Shown in pieces: positions 9,069-17,093 of a stretch of DNA of 42,007 bases (within the stretch, counting starts at the first letter, position 1; each line of letters begins with the position of its first letter). The notes beneath the pieces are model-generated. The model had not been told where the DNA came from. It saw only the letters and a list, made by a program, of their open reading frames with translations, and did no database searches. The DNA comes from Alphaproteobacteria bacterium (lineage in GTDB: Bacteria > Pseudomonadota > Alphaproteobacteria > Caulobacterales > Aquidulcibacteraceae). The stretch spans positions 1-42,007 of the forward strand of contig JAIXQA010000072.1 in NCBI GenBank assembly GCA_027485915.1. Reading direction: 5' to 3'. A program made the translations under genes and the position numbers.

Positions 9069-10129
9069 GATTTAGTCCGCCTCCGCCTACGCCGGCGGCG
9101 CGGTGGTTCTAGCATGGTAAGGATTAGCCCTTCGCGCAGACCACGATCCGCCACTCGAAGTCGAAGGCTGGGCCAACGGTCTAGGATCGCTTCTAAGATT
9201 GCCGCGCCAGCGAGGACAAGGTCCGCACGATCTGGTCCAATGCAGGGTTCAGCTGCCCGACCGGCCTTATCCCGCGCAGTTAGGTTTGCGATTGCGGCAC
9301 GCGTATCGGCTTCCGATATCCAAAGACCATCGACTAGCCTGCGTGAGTAACGGGCTAAGCCCAAATGCACCCCGGCGAGACTGGTAACAGCGCCAGAGGT
9401 ACCAACAATATGAGCTTTGCCGGAAATCAAATGGTCGCGCACTTCTTCTGGCGCACGAAAGCCTGCTACATGATCTGAGGCGCATTGCTTCATGGCAGCA
9501 TACCAATTGAGGGTGTCGCCATGTTCCGGAAACTGGTCGGCCAACGTAACTACGCCAATCGGTGCTGAGAACCAGTGTTCAAGTTTCGGTCTACGGTCCA
9601 ACCCGCGGTTAATCGCCCAAGATAGCTCTGTCGAACCACCGCCGATGTCAACGACTAAGGCCCCAACACCCTCAGGATCAAATAAGTCCGCGCAGCCAAT
9701 AACAGCTAAGCGTGCCTCCTCATTCGGGCTTATGACTTCAAACCGAATTCCGGTTTTCCGTGTGATTTCTTTCAAGAATGATGGACCATTGCGTGCAGCG
9801 CGGCAAGCTTGGGTAGCAACGCAACGAACGCGTGCGGGCTTATGCCGCGCGATTTTTTCTGAGCAGGCCTGAATGGCGGCGTAGGTGCGCTGCATCGCCC
9901 GATCCGATAACAGACCGGTCGCAGACAGGCCTTCCCCTAAGCGCACAATTCGAGAGAAAGAATCGATCACACGGAAGCCGCCCGGGGCACGCTGTGCCAC
10001 CAGTAGACGACAATTATTCGTCCCAAGATCCAAGGCAGCAATGCACTGCGCAGGATCGTGCGACGCGTGGACGCTCTGTGTCGGGCTATGAACCATTCCC
10101 GTCGCAGGCGTTGAAAGGCCGCCGGCCAT
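9065..10129 (-). CDS. ppx: Exopolyphosphatase / pppGpp phosphatase family protein (Ppx/GppA)
   Basis: It belongs to the ASKHA-fold Ppx/GppA phosphatases, which remove phosphate from polyphosphate ends or convert pppGpp to ppGpp. Both phosphate loops are visible: AALDLGTNNCRLLVA near the N-terminus and VVDIGGGSTEL in the middle, with CVATQACRAARN and GTSGAVTSLAG between and after. The chosen start (354 residues) follows AGAGG by a good spacing. The frame runs upstream to 10546, but that part would overlap the divergent hspQ gene and looks non-coding. The C-terminus is very basic, with a run of eight arginines, which is unusual and may bind polyphosphate or RNA. It overlaps rlmE by four bases. 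Whether it prefers polyphosphate or pppGpp cannot be told. Confidence 0.88.
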   Translation of the reverse strand: MAGGLSTPATGMVHSPTQSVHASHDPAQCIAALDLGTNNCRLLVAQRAPGGFRVIDSFSRIVRLGEGLSATGLLSDRAMQRTYAAIQACSEKIARHKPARVRCVATQACRAARNGPSFLKEITRKTGIRFEVISPNEEARLAVIGCADLFDPEGVGALVVDIGGGSTELSWAINRGLDRRPKLEHWFSAPIGVVTLADQFPEHGDTLNWYAAMKQCASDHVAGFRAPEEVRDHLISGKAHIVGTSGAVTSLAGVHLGLARYSRRLVDGLWISEADTRAAIANLTARDKAGRAAEPCIGPDRADLVLAGAAILEAILDRWPSLRLRVADRGLREGLILTMLEPPRRRRRRRRTKS

Positions 10130-10227
10130 GCCAAACCTCTGTATGCGCCGATACTTAGCGCTTCGTTGTACCCATCGTATCACTCTATTGGCGAAGGGCA
10201 ATCTCTGCGCATGCTTCGGATGAGGTG

Positions 10228-10255
10228 CTTGCACGGCGAAACAATCGTGCATAAC
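10228..10255 (+). promoter_or_regulatory. Possible heat-shock-type promoter of hspQ
   Basis: CTTG at 10228-10231 and CATAAC at 10250-10255 are separated by 18 bases, and the pair lies about 30 bases before the hspQ start. This resembles the CTTG-spacer-C-T/A-rich layout of alphaproteobacterial sigma-32 promoters, but the -10 match is partial. hspQ is heat inducible in E. coli, which makes the reading attractive. Confidence 0.3.
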
Positions 10256-10284
10256 TCTTGTATCTAGGAAAGGAGAGCCCTCGC

Positions 10285-10617
10285 ATGTTAAATCAAATTG
10301 CCAAGTTTCGGATCGGAGAGATCGTGCGGCACCGCCTCTTTCCATTTCGCGGCGTGATCTATGATGTCGATCCCGAGTTCGCCAACACGGAAGAATGGTG
10401 GCAGGCAATCCCAGAAAACCTGCGGCCACGCAAGGATCAACCATTCTATCATCTCTTAGCGGAGAATGATGAGACCCATTATGTGGCCTATGTGTCTGAA
10501 CAAAATTTATTGCCAGATACGTCCGGTGAACCTGTGGAACATCCAACCGTCGCAGAACTCTTTGCAGACTTTGATGGTAAGGCCTATGTGCGCAAGACGG
10601 ATATAAAGCTCAATTAG
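10285..10617 (+). CDS. hspQ: Heat shock protein HspQ (YccV-like)
   Basis: HspQ is a small cytoplasmic protein. In enterobacteria it is described as a specificity-enhancing factor for the Lon protease and as a hemimethylated-DNA-binding protein. The 110-residue product shows the family pattern: FRIGEIVRHRLFPFRGVIYDVD, then EEWWQAIP, DQPFYHLLAE, YVAYVSEQNL and a C-terminal FDGKAYV. ATG at 10285 was chosen because AAAGGAG sits about eight bases before it; a TTG nine codons upstream keeps the frame open but overlaps that ribosome binding site. phhA follows 32 bases downstream on the same strand and may be co-transcribed. Confidence 0.92.
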   Translation: MLNQIAKFRIGEIVRHRLFPFRGVIYDVDPEFANTEEWWQAIPENLRPRKDQPFYHLLAENDETHYVAYVSEQNLLPDTSGEPVEHPTVAELFADFDGKAYVRKTDIKLN

Positions 10618-10649
10618 CGCCGAAAATTGCGAGAAGCAGGGGGTATGTT

Positions 10650-11510
10650 ATGAATACCAAAGATATGGACAGCGTCCCTCCTCTGCACGCTGCTGCCGAT
10701 TGGACAATTGATCAAAACTGGGTAGCTTACAGCAAAGATGAGCACCAGCGATGGACCCGTTTGTATGAGCGGCAAATGCAAATCTTGCCGGGTCGCGCCT
10801 GCCAAGCCTTTCTAGACGGGCTGTCCGTTCTCGATCTTCATGGTGATGGAATTCCTGAATTCAAAGCCTTAAATCAGCAACTTGAGGCCATTTCAGGTTG
10901 GACGATCGTAGCCGTTCCCGGCCTCATCCCGGACATCGTCTTTTTTGATCATTTGGCCAATCGTCGCTTTCCTGCAGGAAATTTCATTCGGACCGAAGCT
11001 GAGTTCGACTATATTGAAGCACCCGATGTCTTTCACGACATTTTCGGCCATGTGCCGATGCTCACCAATCAAGTCTTTGCCGATTATATGCAAGCCTATG
11101 GCCAAGGCGGATTACGCGCGATGAACTTAAACAGTCTTGACGCGTTGGCGCGCCTTTATTGGTATACGGTTGAATTTGGCTTGATTGCCTCCGAAGATGG
11201 ACCCCGGATTTATGGTGCGGGCATCCTGTCTTCGCCAGCGGAAAGTTGTTTCTGCTTGGAATCCCCCTCTCCAAACCGTATCGGCTTTGACCTGATGCGG
11301 GTGATGCAAACGCGCTATCGGATCGACGATTTTCAGGAGACCTATTTCGAAATCCTGGACTTCAACGACTTGTTCGAAGCAACATCACAAGATTTTGCGC
11401 CATTATACAAAGCACTTGAAACAGCACCGAGCTATGCGCCGGGGGCAATCCGCCCGAATGATCGGCTGATCCAAGTAGGTGACCAAAGCTACGCACAACT
11501 TAGCCACTGA
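10650..11510 (+). CDS. phhA: Phenylalanine 4-hydroxylase
   Basis: This non-haem iron, pterin-dependent monooxygenase turns phenylalanine into tyrosine, the first step of phenylalanine breakdown. The 286 residues match the bacterial single-domain type without the regulatory domain found in animals. The iron ligands are His129 and His134 in FHDIFGHVP and Glu175 in YWYTVEFGL. VPGLIP and the SPAESCF region complete the active-site cleft. ATG at 10650 has a G-rich ribosome binding site (AGGGGG) about seven bases upstream. No pterin carbinolamine dehydratase (phhB) or tyrosine-breakdown gene is adjacent in the window. Confidence 0.95.
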   Translation: MNTKDMDSVPPLHAAADWTIDQNWVAYSKDEHQRWTRLYERQMQILPGRACQAFLDGLSVLDLHGDGIPEFKALNQQLEAISGWTIVAVPGLIPDIVFFDHLANRRFPAGNFIRTEAEFDYIEAPDVFHDIFGHVPMLTNQVFADYMQAYGQGGLRAMNLNSLDALARLYWYTVEFGLIASEDGPRIYGAGILSSPAESCFCLESPSPNRIGFDLMRVMQTRYRIDDFQETYFEILDFNDLFEATSQDFAPLYKALETAPSYAPGAIRPNDRLIQVGDQSYAQLSH

Positions 11511-11630
11511 TCAAGTACCACCTAATTCCAGAACCTTTAAACCGACTAAGCCGCTCGGAGTGCGTGCGTGCTGCTTTGTGCCTTGGTTTCAAGATTTGGT
11601 TAGCCAAAAAGAAAAGTGCCCTGATCAAAC

Positions 11631-11659
11631 AAAAAGGCCCGGCGAAACCGCCGGGCCTT
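11631..11659 (-). terminator. Intrinsic terminator of the ompA-like gene
   Basis: A perfect 11-bp stem (11634-11644 with 11649-11659, AAGGCCCGGCG/CGCCGGGCCTT) closes a 4-base loop and is followed on the minus strand by a run of T. It lies just after the stop of the ompA-like gene. On the plus strand there is no T run, so it is unlikely to end phhA transcripts efficiently. Confidence 0.92.
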
Positions 11660-11680
11660 GTCGTTAGACTGTGCCTCAGA

Positions 11681-12910
11681 TCACTGGAAGCTGAAGGTTA
11701 CTTCTGCACGACGGTTCAAGGGTTCCTTGACGCCATCAGCAGTTGGCTTAGCTGGCTTGGATTCACCAAACGCTTCACCAGTCATCAGATCACCTGGGAC
11801 GCCACGGGCGACCAAAGCTTCACGGACAGCAACAACACGCTTCTGAGACAACTCGATGTTGTATTGTGGCTTACCCGACAAGTCGGCGTGACCTTGGATC
11901 AAGGCAGTCCGATAGTTGCAGCTCTGCGACGACAACTCTTGCACCGCATTATCCAACACGCTGGTCGCTTCCGCAGTCAGGAACGACTTGTTGTGCTCGA
12001 AATACACAACGAGCGAACGACCGTCACACACTGGTGGTGGTGGCGGAGGTGGTGGTGGCGGAGGTGGTGGTGGTGGAGGCGGAGGAGGTGGTGGTGGTGG
12101 TGGCGGAGGGGGTGGTGGTGGCGGTGGTGGTGGCGGAGGTGGCGGTGGTGGTGGTGGAGCTGCGAATGAATAACGCAGACCAAAGCCAAGGCCACCAATG
12201 CCTGGCAAACCGCTGGTACCAGAACCAGCACCCAAAGTCAGAGGCGTTGTGGTAGAACCACCAATGCCGTTCGAACGAACGCGACCGGTACCTGCAAACG
12301 ACAAGTCAGCGACGTTGACATAGGTGTAGGTGATGTCTGCGTTCAAGCGCTCAGACAACTTCAAGCCGAGACCAGCCATCAATTGCCAAGCAAAACCGGT
12401 GTCGCTGTCATTGATCGAGACTGCAGATGCACGGCTCAAAGCCAACAATGGGTTGGATGCGTTTGTTTTGTCGAACGAACCAGCCAGCAAATCAACACGA
12501 GCCAAACCGACGCCAGCGCCGATGAATGGGTTGAGGTTGCCGTCACGGTTAAAGTCATAGAGCCCGTTGACCATTGCGGTCCAGACGCCAACGTTTCCAA
12601 CAGTCGAAGAGACGCCGCTGTCTTTGAAGCCAGCGTTACCCTTGGCCAATTGTGCTTCAACGCGGAAACCGTTTTCGAAACCATAGCCTAATGCAATGTT
12701 TCCGCCCCAGCCGCCGTCACCCTTGGCACCCTTGCCAACCATGTATGGCGACTGACCCACGCCCGATGGGTTTACAGGAGCATCAATATCAACGCTGCCA
12801 CCGATGCTGTAGCCAGTGCCTGCGCTACCGTACCAACCGTCAGCGGATACGATGCCTGGCACGGCTGCCAACGCGACAATCGCAGAGGCGCAAAGCCAAA
12901 TTCTCTTCAT
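11681..12910 (-). CDS. OmpA-family outer membrane protein with 42-proline linker
   Basis: This 409-residue secreted protein starts with a clear Sec signal peptide (cleavage probably after IVSA, about residue 23). An N-terminal beta-barrel of about 240 residues follows, rich in alternating Gly/aromatic strands, then 42 consecutive prolines (about 252-293), then an OmpA C-terminal domain that should hold peptidoglycan. In that last domain GHADLSG and LSQKR supply the Asp and Arg usually contacting diaminopimelate. So the protein likely spans the outer membrane and tethers it to the wall across a rigid polyproline rod. Making such a run should need elongation factor P. A promoter lies upstream and an intrinsic terminator directly downstream, so it is a single-gene unit. 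The linker is far longer than in classical OmpA. Confidence 0.92.
   Translation of the reverse strand: MKRIWLCASAIVALAAVPGIVSADGWYGSAGTGYSIGGSVDIDAPVNPSGVGQSPYMVGKGAKGDGGWGGNIALGYGFENGFRVEAQLAKGNAGFKDSGVSSTVGNVGVWTAMVNGLYDFNRDGNLNPFIGAGVGLARVDLLAGSFDKTNASNPLLALSRASAVSINDSDTGFAWQLMAGLGLKLSERLNADITYTYVNVADLSFAGTGRVRSNGIGGSTTTPLTLGAGSGTSGLPGIGGLGFGLRYSFAAPPPPPPPPPPPPPPPPPPPPPPPPPPPPPPPPPPPPPPPPPPVCDGRSLVVYFEHNKSFLTAEATSVLDNAVQELSSQSCNYRTALIQGHADLSGKPQYNIELSQKRVVAVREALVARGVPGDLMTGEAFGESKPAKPTADGVKEPLNRRAEVTFSFQ
12032..12157 (-). repeat. 42-codon proline tract in the ompA-like gene
   Basis: On the minus strand 42 successive CCN codons occur without interruption. CCA is the commonest, mixed with CCG and CCT and a single CCC, so the tract is not a pure trinucleotide repeat. 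The mixing should lower slippage, yet the region is still a likely length-variable site. Antisense frames here read as poly-Gly, poly-Trp/Arg or poly-His and are artefacts. Confidence 0.95.
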
Positions 12911-12961
12911 GGGTCTATTTCCCTCATAAATCGATAACGCCCGGTTGGGCGCTCCACAAAC

Positions 12962-12989
12962 GTAATAAACGATGAAATTGAGAGGTCAA
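12962..12989 (-). promoter_or_regulatory. Predicted promoter of the ompA-like gene
   Basis: On the minus strand TTGACC (12984-12989) and TATTAC (12962-12967) are 16 bases apart. The transcript would begin about 45 bases before the start codon. Its leader carries a small G+C-rich hairpin at 12938-12951 (CGCCC/GGGCG, 4-base loop), which might stabilise an abundant outer-membrane protein mRNA. Confidence 0.5.
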
Positions 12990-13137
12990 CCACTTGCTTA
13001 AGGGTTAGTCATGTTCGAAACCGCAATTTTGCGTGTTAACTGCAACAGTGTGGCAATAGCGCCTCACGCGTGCAAACAGCCATAAGGTTCCAGTACAATA
13101 CTGCTATTGCTGTATTTGGGTTTGATCAGAATAACTA

Positions 13138-13213
13138 TGGTGAGCCCGCCGGGGTTCGAACCCGGGACCTACTGATTAAAAGTCAGTTGCTCTACCGGCT
13201 GAGCTACAGGCTC
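13138..13213 (-). tRNA. tRNA-Lys (anticodon TTT)
   Basis: Read on the minus strand the sequence folds as a standard cloverleaf. The seven-base acceptor stem GAGCCTG pairs with CGGGCTC (one G-T pair), the D arm contains AGCCGGTAGA, the anticodon stem ACTGA/TCAGT encloses the loop CTTTTAA with anticodon TTT, and the T arm has GGTTCGAACCC. The discriminator base is A and the CCA end is encoded (13138-13140). A promoter lies about 45 bases upstream. It lies upstream of the ompA-like gene in the same direction. Confidence 0.97.
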
Positions 13214-13257
13214 CCAAAAATGGGCATCGCGATTCCGCGGTCCGGGTGTGAGCGGCG

Positions 13258-13286
13258 CTGATAAGCACAGGCCTGCCGACAGTCAA
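13258..13286 (-). promoter_or_regulatory. Predicted promoter of tRNA-Lys
   Basis: TTGACT (13281-13286) and TATCAG (13258-13263) on the minus strand are separated by 17 bases and lie about 45 bases before the mature tRNA end. The rest of the approximately 300-base gap up to 13513 shows no other gene or strong signal. Confidence 0.45.
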
Positions 13287-13513
13287 TGCCCTCAGGTGAA
13301 GTTCATGGGCGAATCGACAAGGTAGGCACCCTGTTTTTCTGTTTCTTTTACATCATTATCGTCCAAACGGGATCTGTAACCACTTAAGCATTGGCCCTGC
13401 TAGTCCGTAACTGGCGGCCTGCGTGCAAGTTAGGCTTGACCAACCTAGCCTGAGCAAGGCAAGTCATCGCGGGGACGATTTGGAACACGCCGCACGAAAG
13501 TGGAAATGACGCC

Positions 13514-14107
13514 ATGTTCAAAAGTGACCTTCCCAAGTTTGATCGCGCTAAGCCGCGCAACGGACTGGGCTTAACGCTCGTTTTGATGACACTGAGTGCA
13601 GCCGTTTCGACAGGTTGCGCCAGCACGGGTGGTGCCAACAACCAAGCCGCCACTACCACCGCTTCAAGCCGTGGTGACGACAATGGCCAAGCCATCCGTG
13701 CTGCTGCTTCTGATGCCGCGGTCCAGCCCTTCCGCGACTTCGGGATGGTAAAGCGGAAGGTCCCGCCTGCCTTAGCCCGAATCGGAGATCCCTATGCGCC
13801 GCCTTCGGGGCAAAGCTGCGAATGGATTTTGTATGAGATCCAACAATTAGATGCCGCCCTGCAGGGGGATGTCGAAGCCCCAGCCGGCCACGACGAAAGG
13901 TCTATAGCCACCAGGGGTGGGACCATGGCCAAACAGGGGGCGACCGAGGCCGTTCGGGGCGTGGGCTCTATGCTGGTGCCACAACGCAGCTTAGTACGTA
14001 TGCTGACGGGGGCTTCTAAAGCTGACCGCTTATATGCCGAGGCTGAACAACGCGGGATGGTTCGCCGCGGTTATCTGCGCGGATTGGCCGATTCGAAAAA
14101 ATGCTGA
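13514..14107 (+). CDS. Putative lipoprotein of unknown function
   Basis: The 197-residue protein has a basic N-terminus, a hydrophobic segment (about 18-33) and a plausible though imperfect lipobox ending in Cys35 (AVSTGC), so it is probably a lipid-anchored envelope protein. A low-complexity Ser/Thr/Ala/Asn stretch follows, then a compact region with RDFGMVKRKVPPAL, DPYAPPSGQSCEW and EIQQLDAAL. I do not recognise a named domain, but these motifs look like a conserved alphaproteobacterial family. The last third contains a Gly-rich segment (about 136-155) that could be membrane-active. It is convergent with tgt, with only 13 bases between the stops. Its own promoter is not obvious. Confidence 0.75.
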   Translation: MFKSDLPKFDRAKPRNGLGLTLVLMTLSAAVSTGCASTGGANNQAATTTASSRGDDNGQAIRAAASDAAVQPFRDFGMVKRKVPPALARIGDPYAPPSGQSCEWILYEIQQLDAALQGDVEAPAGHDERSIATRGGTMAKQGATEAVRGVGSMLVPQRSLVRMLTGASKADRLYAEAEQRGMVRRGYLRGLADSKKC

Positions 14108-14120
14108 TGTAAGCGTTGGC

Positions 14121-15245
14121 CTATTTGGCCGGATCAAAGCCCCAACGTTGGCGCAGAGCCGCGCGGACTTCGTCAAACTGACCTGCTGCGATCGCCGTAC
14201 GCAGATGCGCCATCAAATCCTGATAGAATCCCAAATTATGCCACGACAGAAGTGTCTGACCCAAGATTTCTTCTGCCTTGAATAAATGGTGCAGATAGGC
14301 TTTCGACCATTGGCTGGACGCAGGGCACGTGCTTTCTGGGTCGATTGGGTCTTTATCCTCGGCAAATCGCGCATTCTTGATGTTAATAGGACCGTCCCAA
14401 GTCCAAGCTTGGCCGTGCCTGCCCGCCCGTGTTGGCAACACACAGTCAAACATATCCACCCCGCGCGCGACCGCTTCAAGCAGATCAATTGGCTTACCCA
14501 CGCCCATCAGATAGCGCGGCCTGTCTTGCGGGAGTTCAGGCACCGTGACATCGAGCGTCTGACACATAAGTTCATGCCCCTCGCCAACCGCTAGACCACC
14601 AATGGCATAGCCATCGAAGCCAATCGACTTGAGCGCAGCGGCAGACCGCGCACGCAAATCAGGAAAAACCGAGCCTTGCACAATCCCAAACAAAGCCTGC
14701 GCTGCGCGCGTTCCGCCAAAGGCCTCCTTTGACCTTGCTCCCCAACGCGCCGATAATTCTAATGAAGCCAACGCCTCTTCGTGGGAGGAGCCAAAGGTCG
14801 TGCATTCATCCAATTGCATGATGATGTCGGCGCCGATCAGGTCCGCCTGCAGTTCGATCGAACGCTCGGGCGTCAGCATATGTTTAGAGCCATCGATATG
14901 GCTACGAAATTCAACGCCTTTCTCGCTCATCTTGCGTAGGCCAGCCAAGGACCAAACTTGAAAGCCACCCGAATCAGTCAAGATCGGCTTGTCCCAACCC
15001 ATAAAGCGATGCAGGCCACCCAATCTCGCTAACCGCTCACCACCTGGGCGCAACATCAGATGATAGGTGTTTCCCAATAAGATGTCGGCACCCGTCGACT
15101 TTACTTGGTCGATGCTCATAGCCTTTACCGTGGCTGCGGTCCCGACCGGCATAAAGGCAGGTGTTCTGATCTGACCACGCGGCGTTTCAAAAACGCCTGT
15201 GCGGGCTAAACCATTTGTAGCGTGGCGGGTGAAGGTAAAGGTCAT
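14121..15245 (-). CDS. tgt: tRNA-guanine transglycosylase (zinc site altered)
   Basis: Tgt swaps guanine-34 of GUN-anticodon tRNAs for preQ1 in queuosine synthesis. The 374-residue product has the usual barrel. The expected catalytic aspartates are in LTDSGGFQ (Asp91) and FDCVLPTR (Asp267), with the preQ1-recognition stretch IGGLAVGE. The C-terminal zinc motif is unusual: bacterial enzymes carry C-x-C-x-x-C plus a His, but here the aligned positions read Ser305, Cys307, Ser310 and His336, so two of four ligands are gone while flanking residues ([12 protein letters not shown]) are conserved. The start at 15245 overlaps the queA stop as ATGA; the frame extends six codons further. It is the last gene of the long gyrA-to-tgt series. 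Confidence 0.93.
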   Translation of the reverse strand: MTFTFTRHATNGLARTGVFETPRGQIRTPAFMPVGTAATVKAMSIDQVKSTGADILLGNTYHLMLRPGGERLARLGGLHRFMGWDKPILTDSGGFQVWSLAGLRKMSEKGVEFRSHIDGSKHMLTPERSIELQADLIGADIIMQLDECTTFGSSHEEALASLELSARWGARSKEAFGGTRAAQALFGIVQGSVFPDLRARSAAALKSIGFDGYAIGGLAVGEGHELMCQTLDVTVPELPQDRPRYLMGVGKPIDLLEAVARGVDMFDCVLPTRAGRHGQAWTWDGPINIKNARFAEDKDPIDPESTCPASSQWSKAYLHHLFKAEEILGQTLLSWHNLGFYQDLMAHLRTAIAAGQFDEVRAALRQRWGFDPAK

Positions 15246-16306
15246 GAAGTGGGTGCTTTCCAAAGCAAGCTCGCGTCGCCGTAGGAATAAAAACGATAGC
15301 GCGCGTCGATGGCATGGCGATAGACCTCGTGCAAAGCATCCATGCCAATCAAAGCTCCTACCAACATCAAAAGTGTTGACTTGGGCAAATGGAAATTAGT
15401 GATGAGGCCGTCCACGATTTTGAAACGATACCCTGGCGTAATGAAAATATCTGTATCCCCACCGCCATACGTAATCTGACCATCTGGATCGACGATGGAT
15501 TCCAAAGTCCGCAAACTGGTGGTGCCTACGGCAATGACCCGACGACCTTCCGCCTTCGCCCGCGACACTGCTGCAGCTGTCTGCGCGCTGACTTCATACG
15601 TTTCGGCATGCATCACATGGTCTTGGATTTTGTCTACTTTGACCGGCAAGAACGTGCCCGCGCCCACATGTAATGTGACCCAATGGCGCTCAATCCCCGC
15701 TGCATCCAAAGCCGCTAAAAGGTTCGGCGTAAAGTGGAGCCCGGCCGTTGGTGTGGCCACAGACCCTTCTGCGCGTGCATAGACTGTTTGATAATCCTGC
15801 GCATCTTGGGCATCCACCGCACGCTTGCGTGCAATATAGGGTGGTAGAGGCATAGAACCAAATTGTGCAATTGCTTGATCGAGTTCAGCTCCAGATTTGG
15901 AAAAGGCTAAGGTAACTTCGCCCGCCTCACCAATGCCGATGACATGAGCCTGAAGGGCATCCTGAATGGTCAGGACATCGTCCAAAGCCACCCGTTTTGC
16001 TGGGCGCACAAAGGCTTTCCATTGGCTGGAGTTCACGCGCTGATGCAGACTAATGTCAACCCCAACCGGTCCACCAACTGGACCGCGTTGCGCGCGCGTG
16101 GACTTAAGAGAGGCTGCCAAAGTACGCGTGTCATTGAAAACGAGGACGTCGCCCGCACGCAAGAACTTCGGTAAGGCTTTCACGATGGCATCTTCGATAG
16201 GGTGTTCGGGCCGAGATACCAACAATCGAGCAGCATCGCGTGGCACTGCTGGCCGCAGGGCAATCAAATCCTCGGGCAGGTTAAAATCAAAGTCAGAGAG
16301 TTGCAT
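15242..16306 (-). CDS. queA: S-adenosylmethionine:tRNA ribosyltransferase-isomerase QueA
   Basis: QueA adds the ribosyl part of S-adenosylmethionine to preQ1-modified tRNA, forming epoxyqueuosine; it works directly after Tgt. From the chosen start it has 354 residues. Family motifs include [55 protein letters not shown] and [14 protein letters not shown]. The ATG at 16306 lies 14 bases inside the end of the upstream nucleotidyltransferase-like gene, so the genes overlap; no strong ribosome binding site is visible, which suggests coupling. Its stop overlaps tgt by four bases. Confidence 0.96.
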   Translation of the reverse strand: MQLSDFDFNLPEDLIALRPAVPRDAARLLVSRPEHPIEDAIVKALPKFLRAGDVLVFNDTRTLAASLKSTRAQRGPVGGPVGVDISLHQRVNSSQWKAFVRPAKRVALDDVLTIQDALQAHVIGIGEAGEVTLAFSKSGAELDQAIAQFGSMPLPPYIARKRAVDAQDAQDYQTVYARAEGSVATPTAGLHFTPNLLAALDAAGIERHWVTLHVGAGTFLPVKVDKIQDHVMHAETYEVSAQTAAAVSRAKAEGRRVIAVGTTSLRTLESIVDPDGQITYGGGDTDIFITPGYRFKIVDGLITNFHLPKSTLLMLVGALIGMDALHEVYRHAIDARYRFYSYGDASLLWKAPTS

Positions 16307-17093
16307 AATGGTCTGTCGGGTCCGAAGGGTCGAGAAGCGCCTCAATTGCGGCGACCAGCGCGGCCGGCAAGGGTGCAAGGCGATGAAGTTCGGTCAAAAT
16401 AATTTGAGCCGCTTCCAGAGAATGGCCATAGCCTGCGCACGCTTGCTTCAACCAATCAATCCGATCTGGCCAGAACTGCTCAACCCTACGGCTTGGATTG
16501 AAGGGGTCTATGCTTTGCCCGTCACCTTCACCAGCTTGCATGACCTTCAAGACGAGATCGAGAGCACTTCCTTGGATCATGCGTTGAGCGGCCAGCACTT
16601 CGCCCCGGCGAAATCGACCAAGACCAACATAGATGCAGGTCAAAGCCTCCAAAACCGCCCAAGCGGGTTCAATGGGGTCTGCCTGGCGACATGGGCTCAA
16701 TAAGCTTAAGTCAAAATCCGCACGCGACCAGATCAACCGTCCGGCTTGGAAGGGAATGCTGGGCAATTGCTCCGGCGAGAACACTGCAAACTCGGCAAAA
16801 ATCTCATCTTCGAACAACACTTTCCAGCCATCTGGCGTATTGCGATGTTCAAAGACAATGGGCTTAACTGCGGTTAGCCAGACCAAATCACCGCGCAATT
16901 CGTGCACGATTCTTGGCTCAGCCACGACAAAGAAGTCGAGGTCCGAGAAGTGATCTGCCCGCGCCATTTCCAAACCAACGGACCCTAAGCCCAACAGGGC
17001 CAAAGTTCCGTCTTTTTGGGCTAGGCTTGCTGCGATGGCATCCAAACGGTCCAGCAGTCGCTGCACCGCCGGGCCTATCGTAGCATCCCTCAT
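16293..17093 (-). CDS. Nucleotidyltransferase-fold protein of unknown substrate
   Basis: The 266-residue protein carries the polymerase-beta-type nucleotidyltransferase signature: LGLGSVG (Gly37-Ser38) followed by SDLDFFVV with Asp51 and Asp53 as likely metal ligands. The remainder is mainly helical and ends in a Leu/Ala-rich region like the C-terminal helical domain of antibiotic-modifying nucleotidyltransferases (aminoglycoside or lincosamide type). It may therefore adenylylate a small molecule or a protein, but the acceptor is unknown and I would not call it a resistance gene. It overlaps the cyclophilin gene by four bases at its start (ATGA) and queA by 14 bases at its end, placing it firmly inside the operon. 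Confidence 0.7.
   Translation of the reverse strand: MRDATIGPAVQRLLDRLDAIAASLAQKDGTLALLGLGSVGLEMARADHFSDLDFFVVAEPRIVHELRGDLVWLTAVKPIVFEHRNTPDGWKVLFEDEIFAEFAVFSPEQLPSIPFQAGRLIWSRADFDLSLLSPCRQADPIEPAWAVLEALTCIYVGLGRFRRGEVLAAQRMIQGSALDLVLKVMQAGEGDGQSIDPFNPSRRVEQFWPDRIDWLKQACAGYGHSLEAAQIILTELHRLAPLPAALVAAIEALLDPSDPTDHYATL

Noticed and set aside
10130-10546. N-terminal extension of the Ppx/GppA protein
   Set aside because: It overlaps hspQ on the other strand, shows no family similarity, and a good ribosome binding site exists at the shorter start.
11564-12255. Long plus-strand frames with poly-Gly, poly-Trp/Arg or poly-Val/Glu over the ompA-like gene
   Set aside because: They are antisense readings of the 42-codon proline tract; the minus-strand frame has a signal peptide and an OmpA domain.
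13070-13261. 63-residue frame on the plus strand containing PAGVRTRDLLIKSQLLYRLSY
   Set aside because: It is the translated antisense of the tRNA-Lys gene, a well-known type of false prediction.
16293-17093. Antibiotic-resistance nucleotidyltransferase
   Set aside because: The fold signature is present, but no specific resistance family motif is seen and the gene is embedded in a housekeeping operon.
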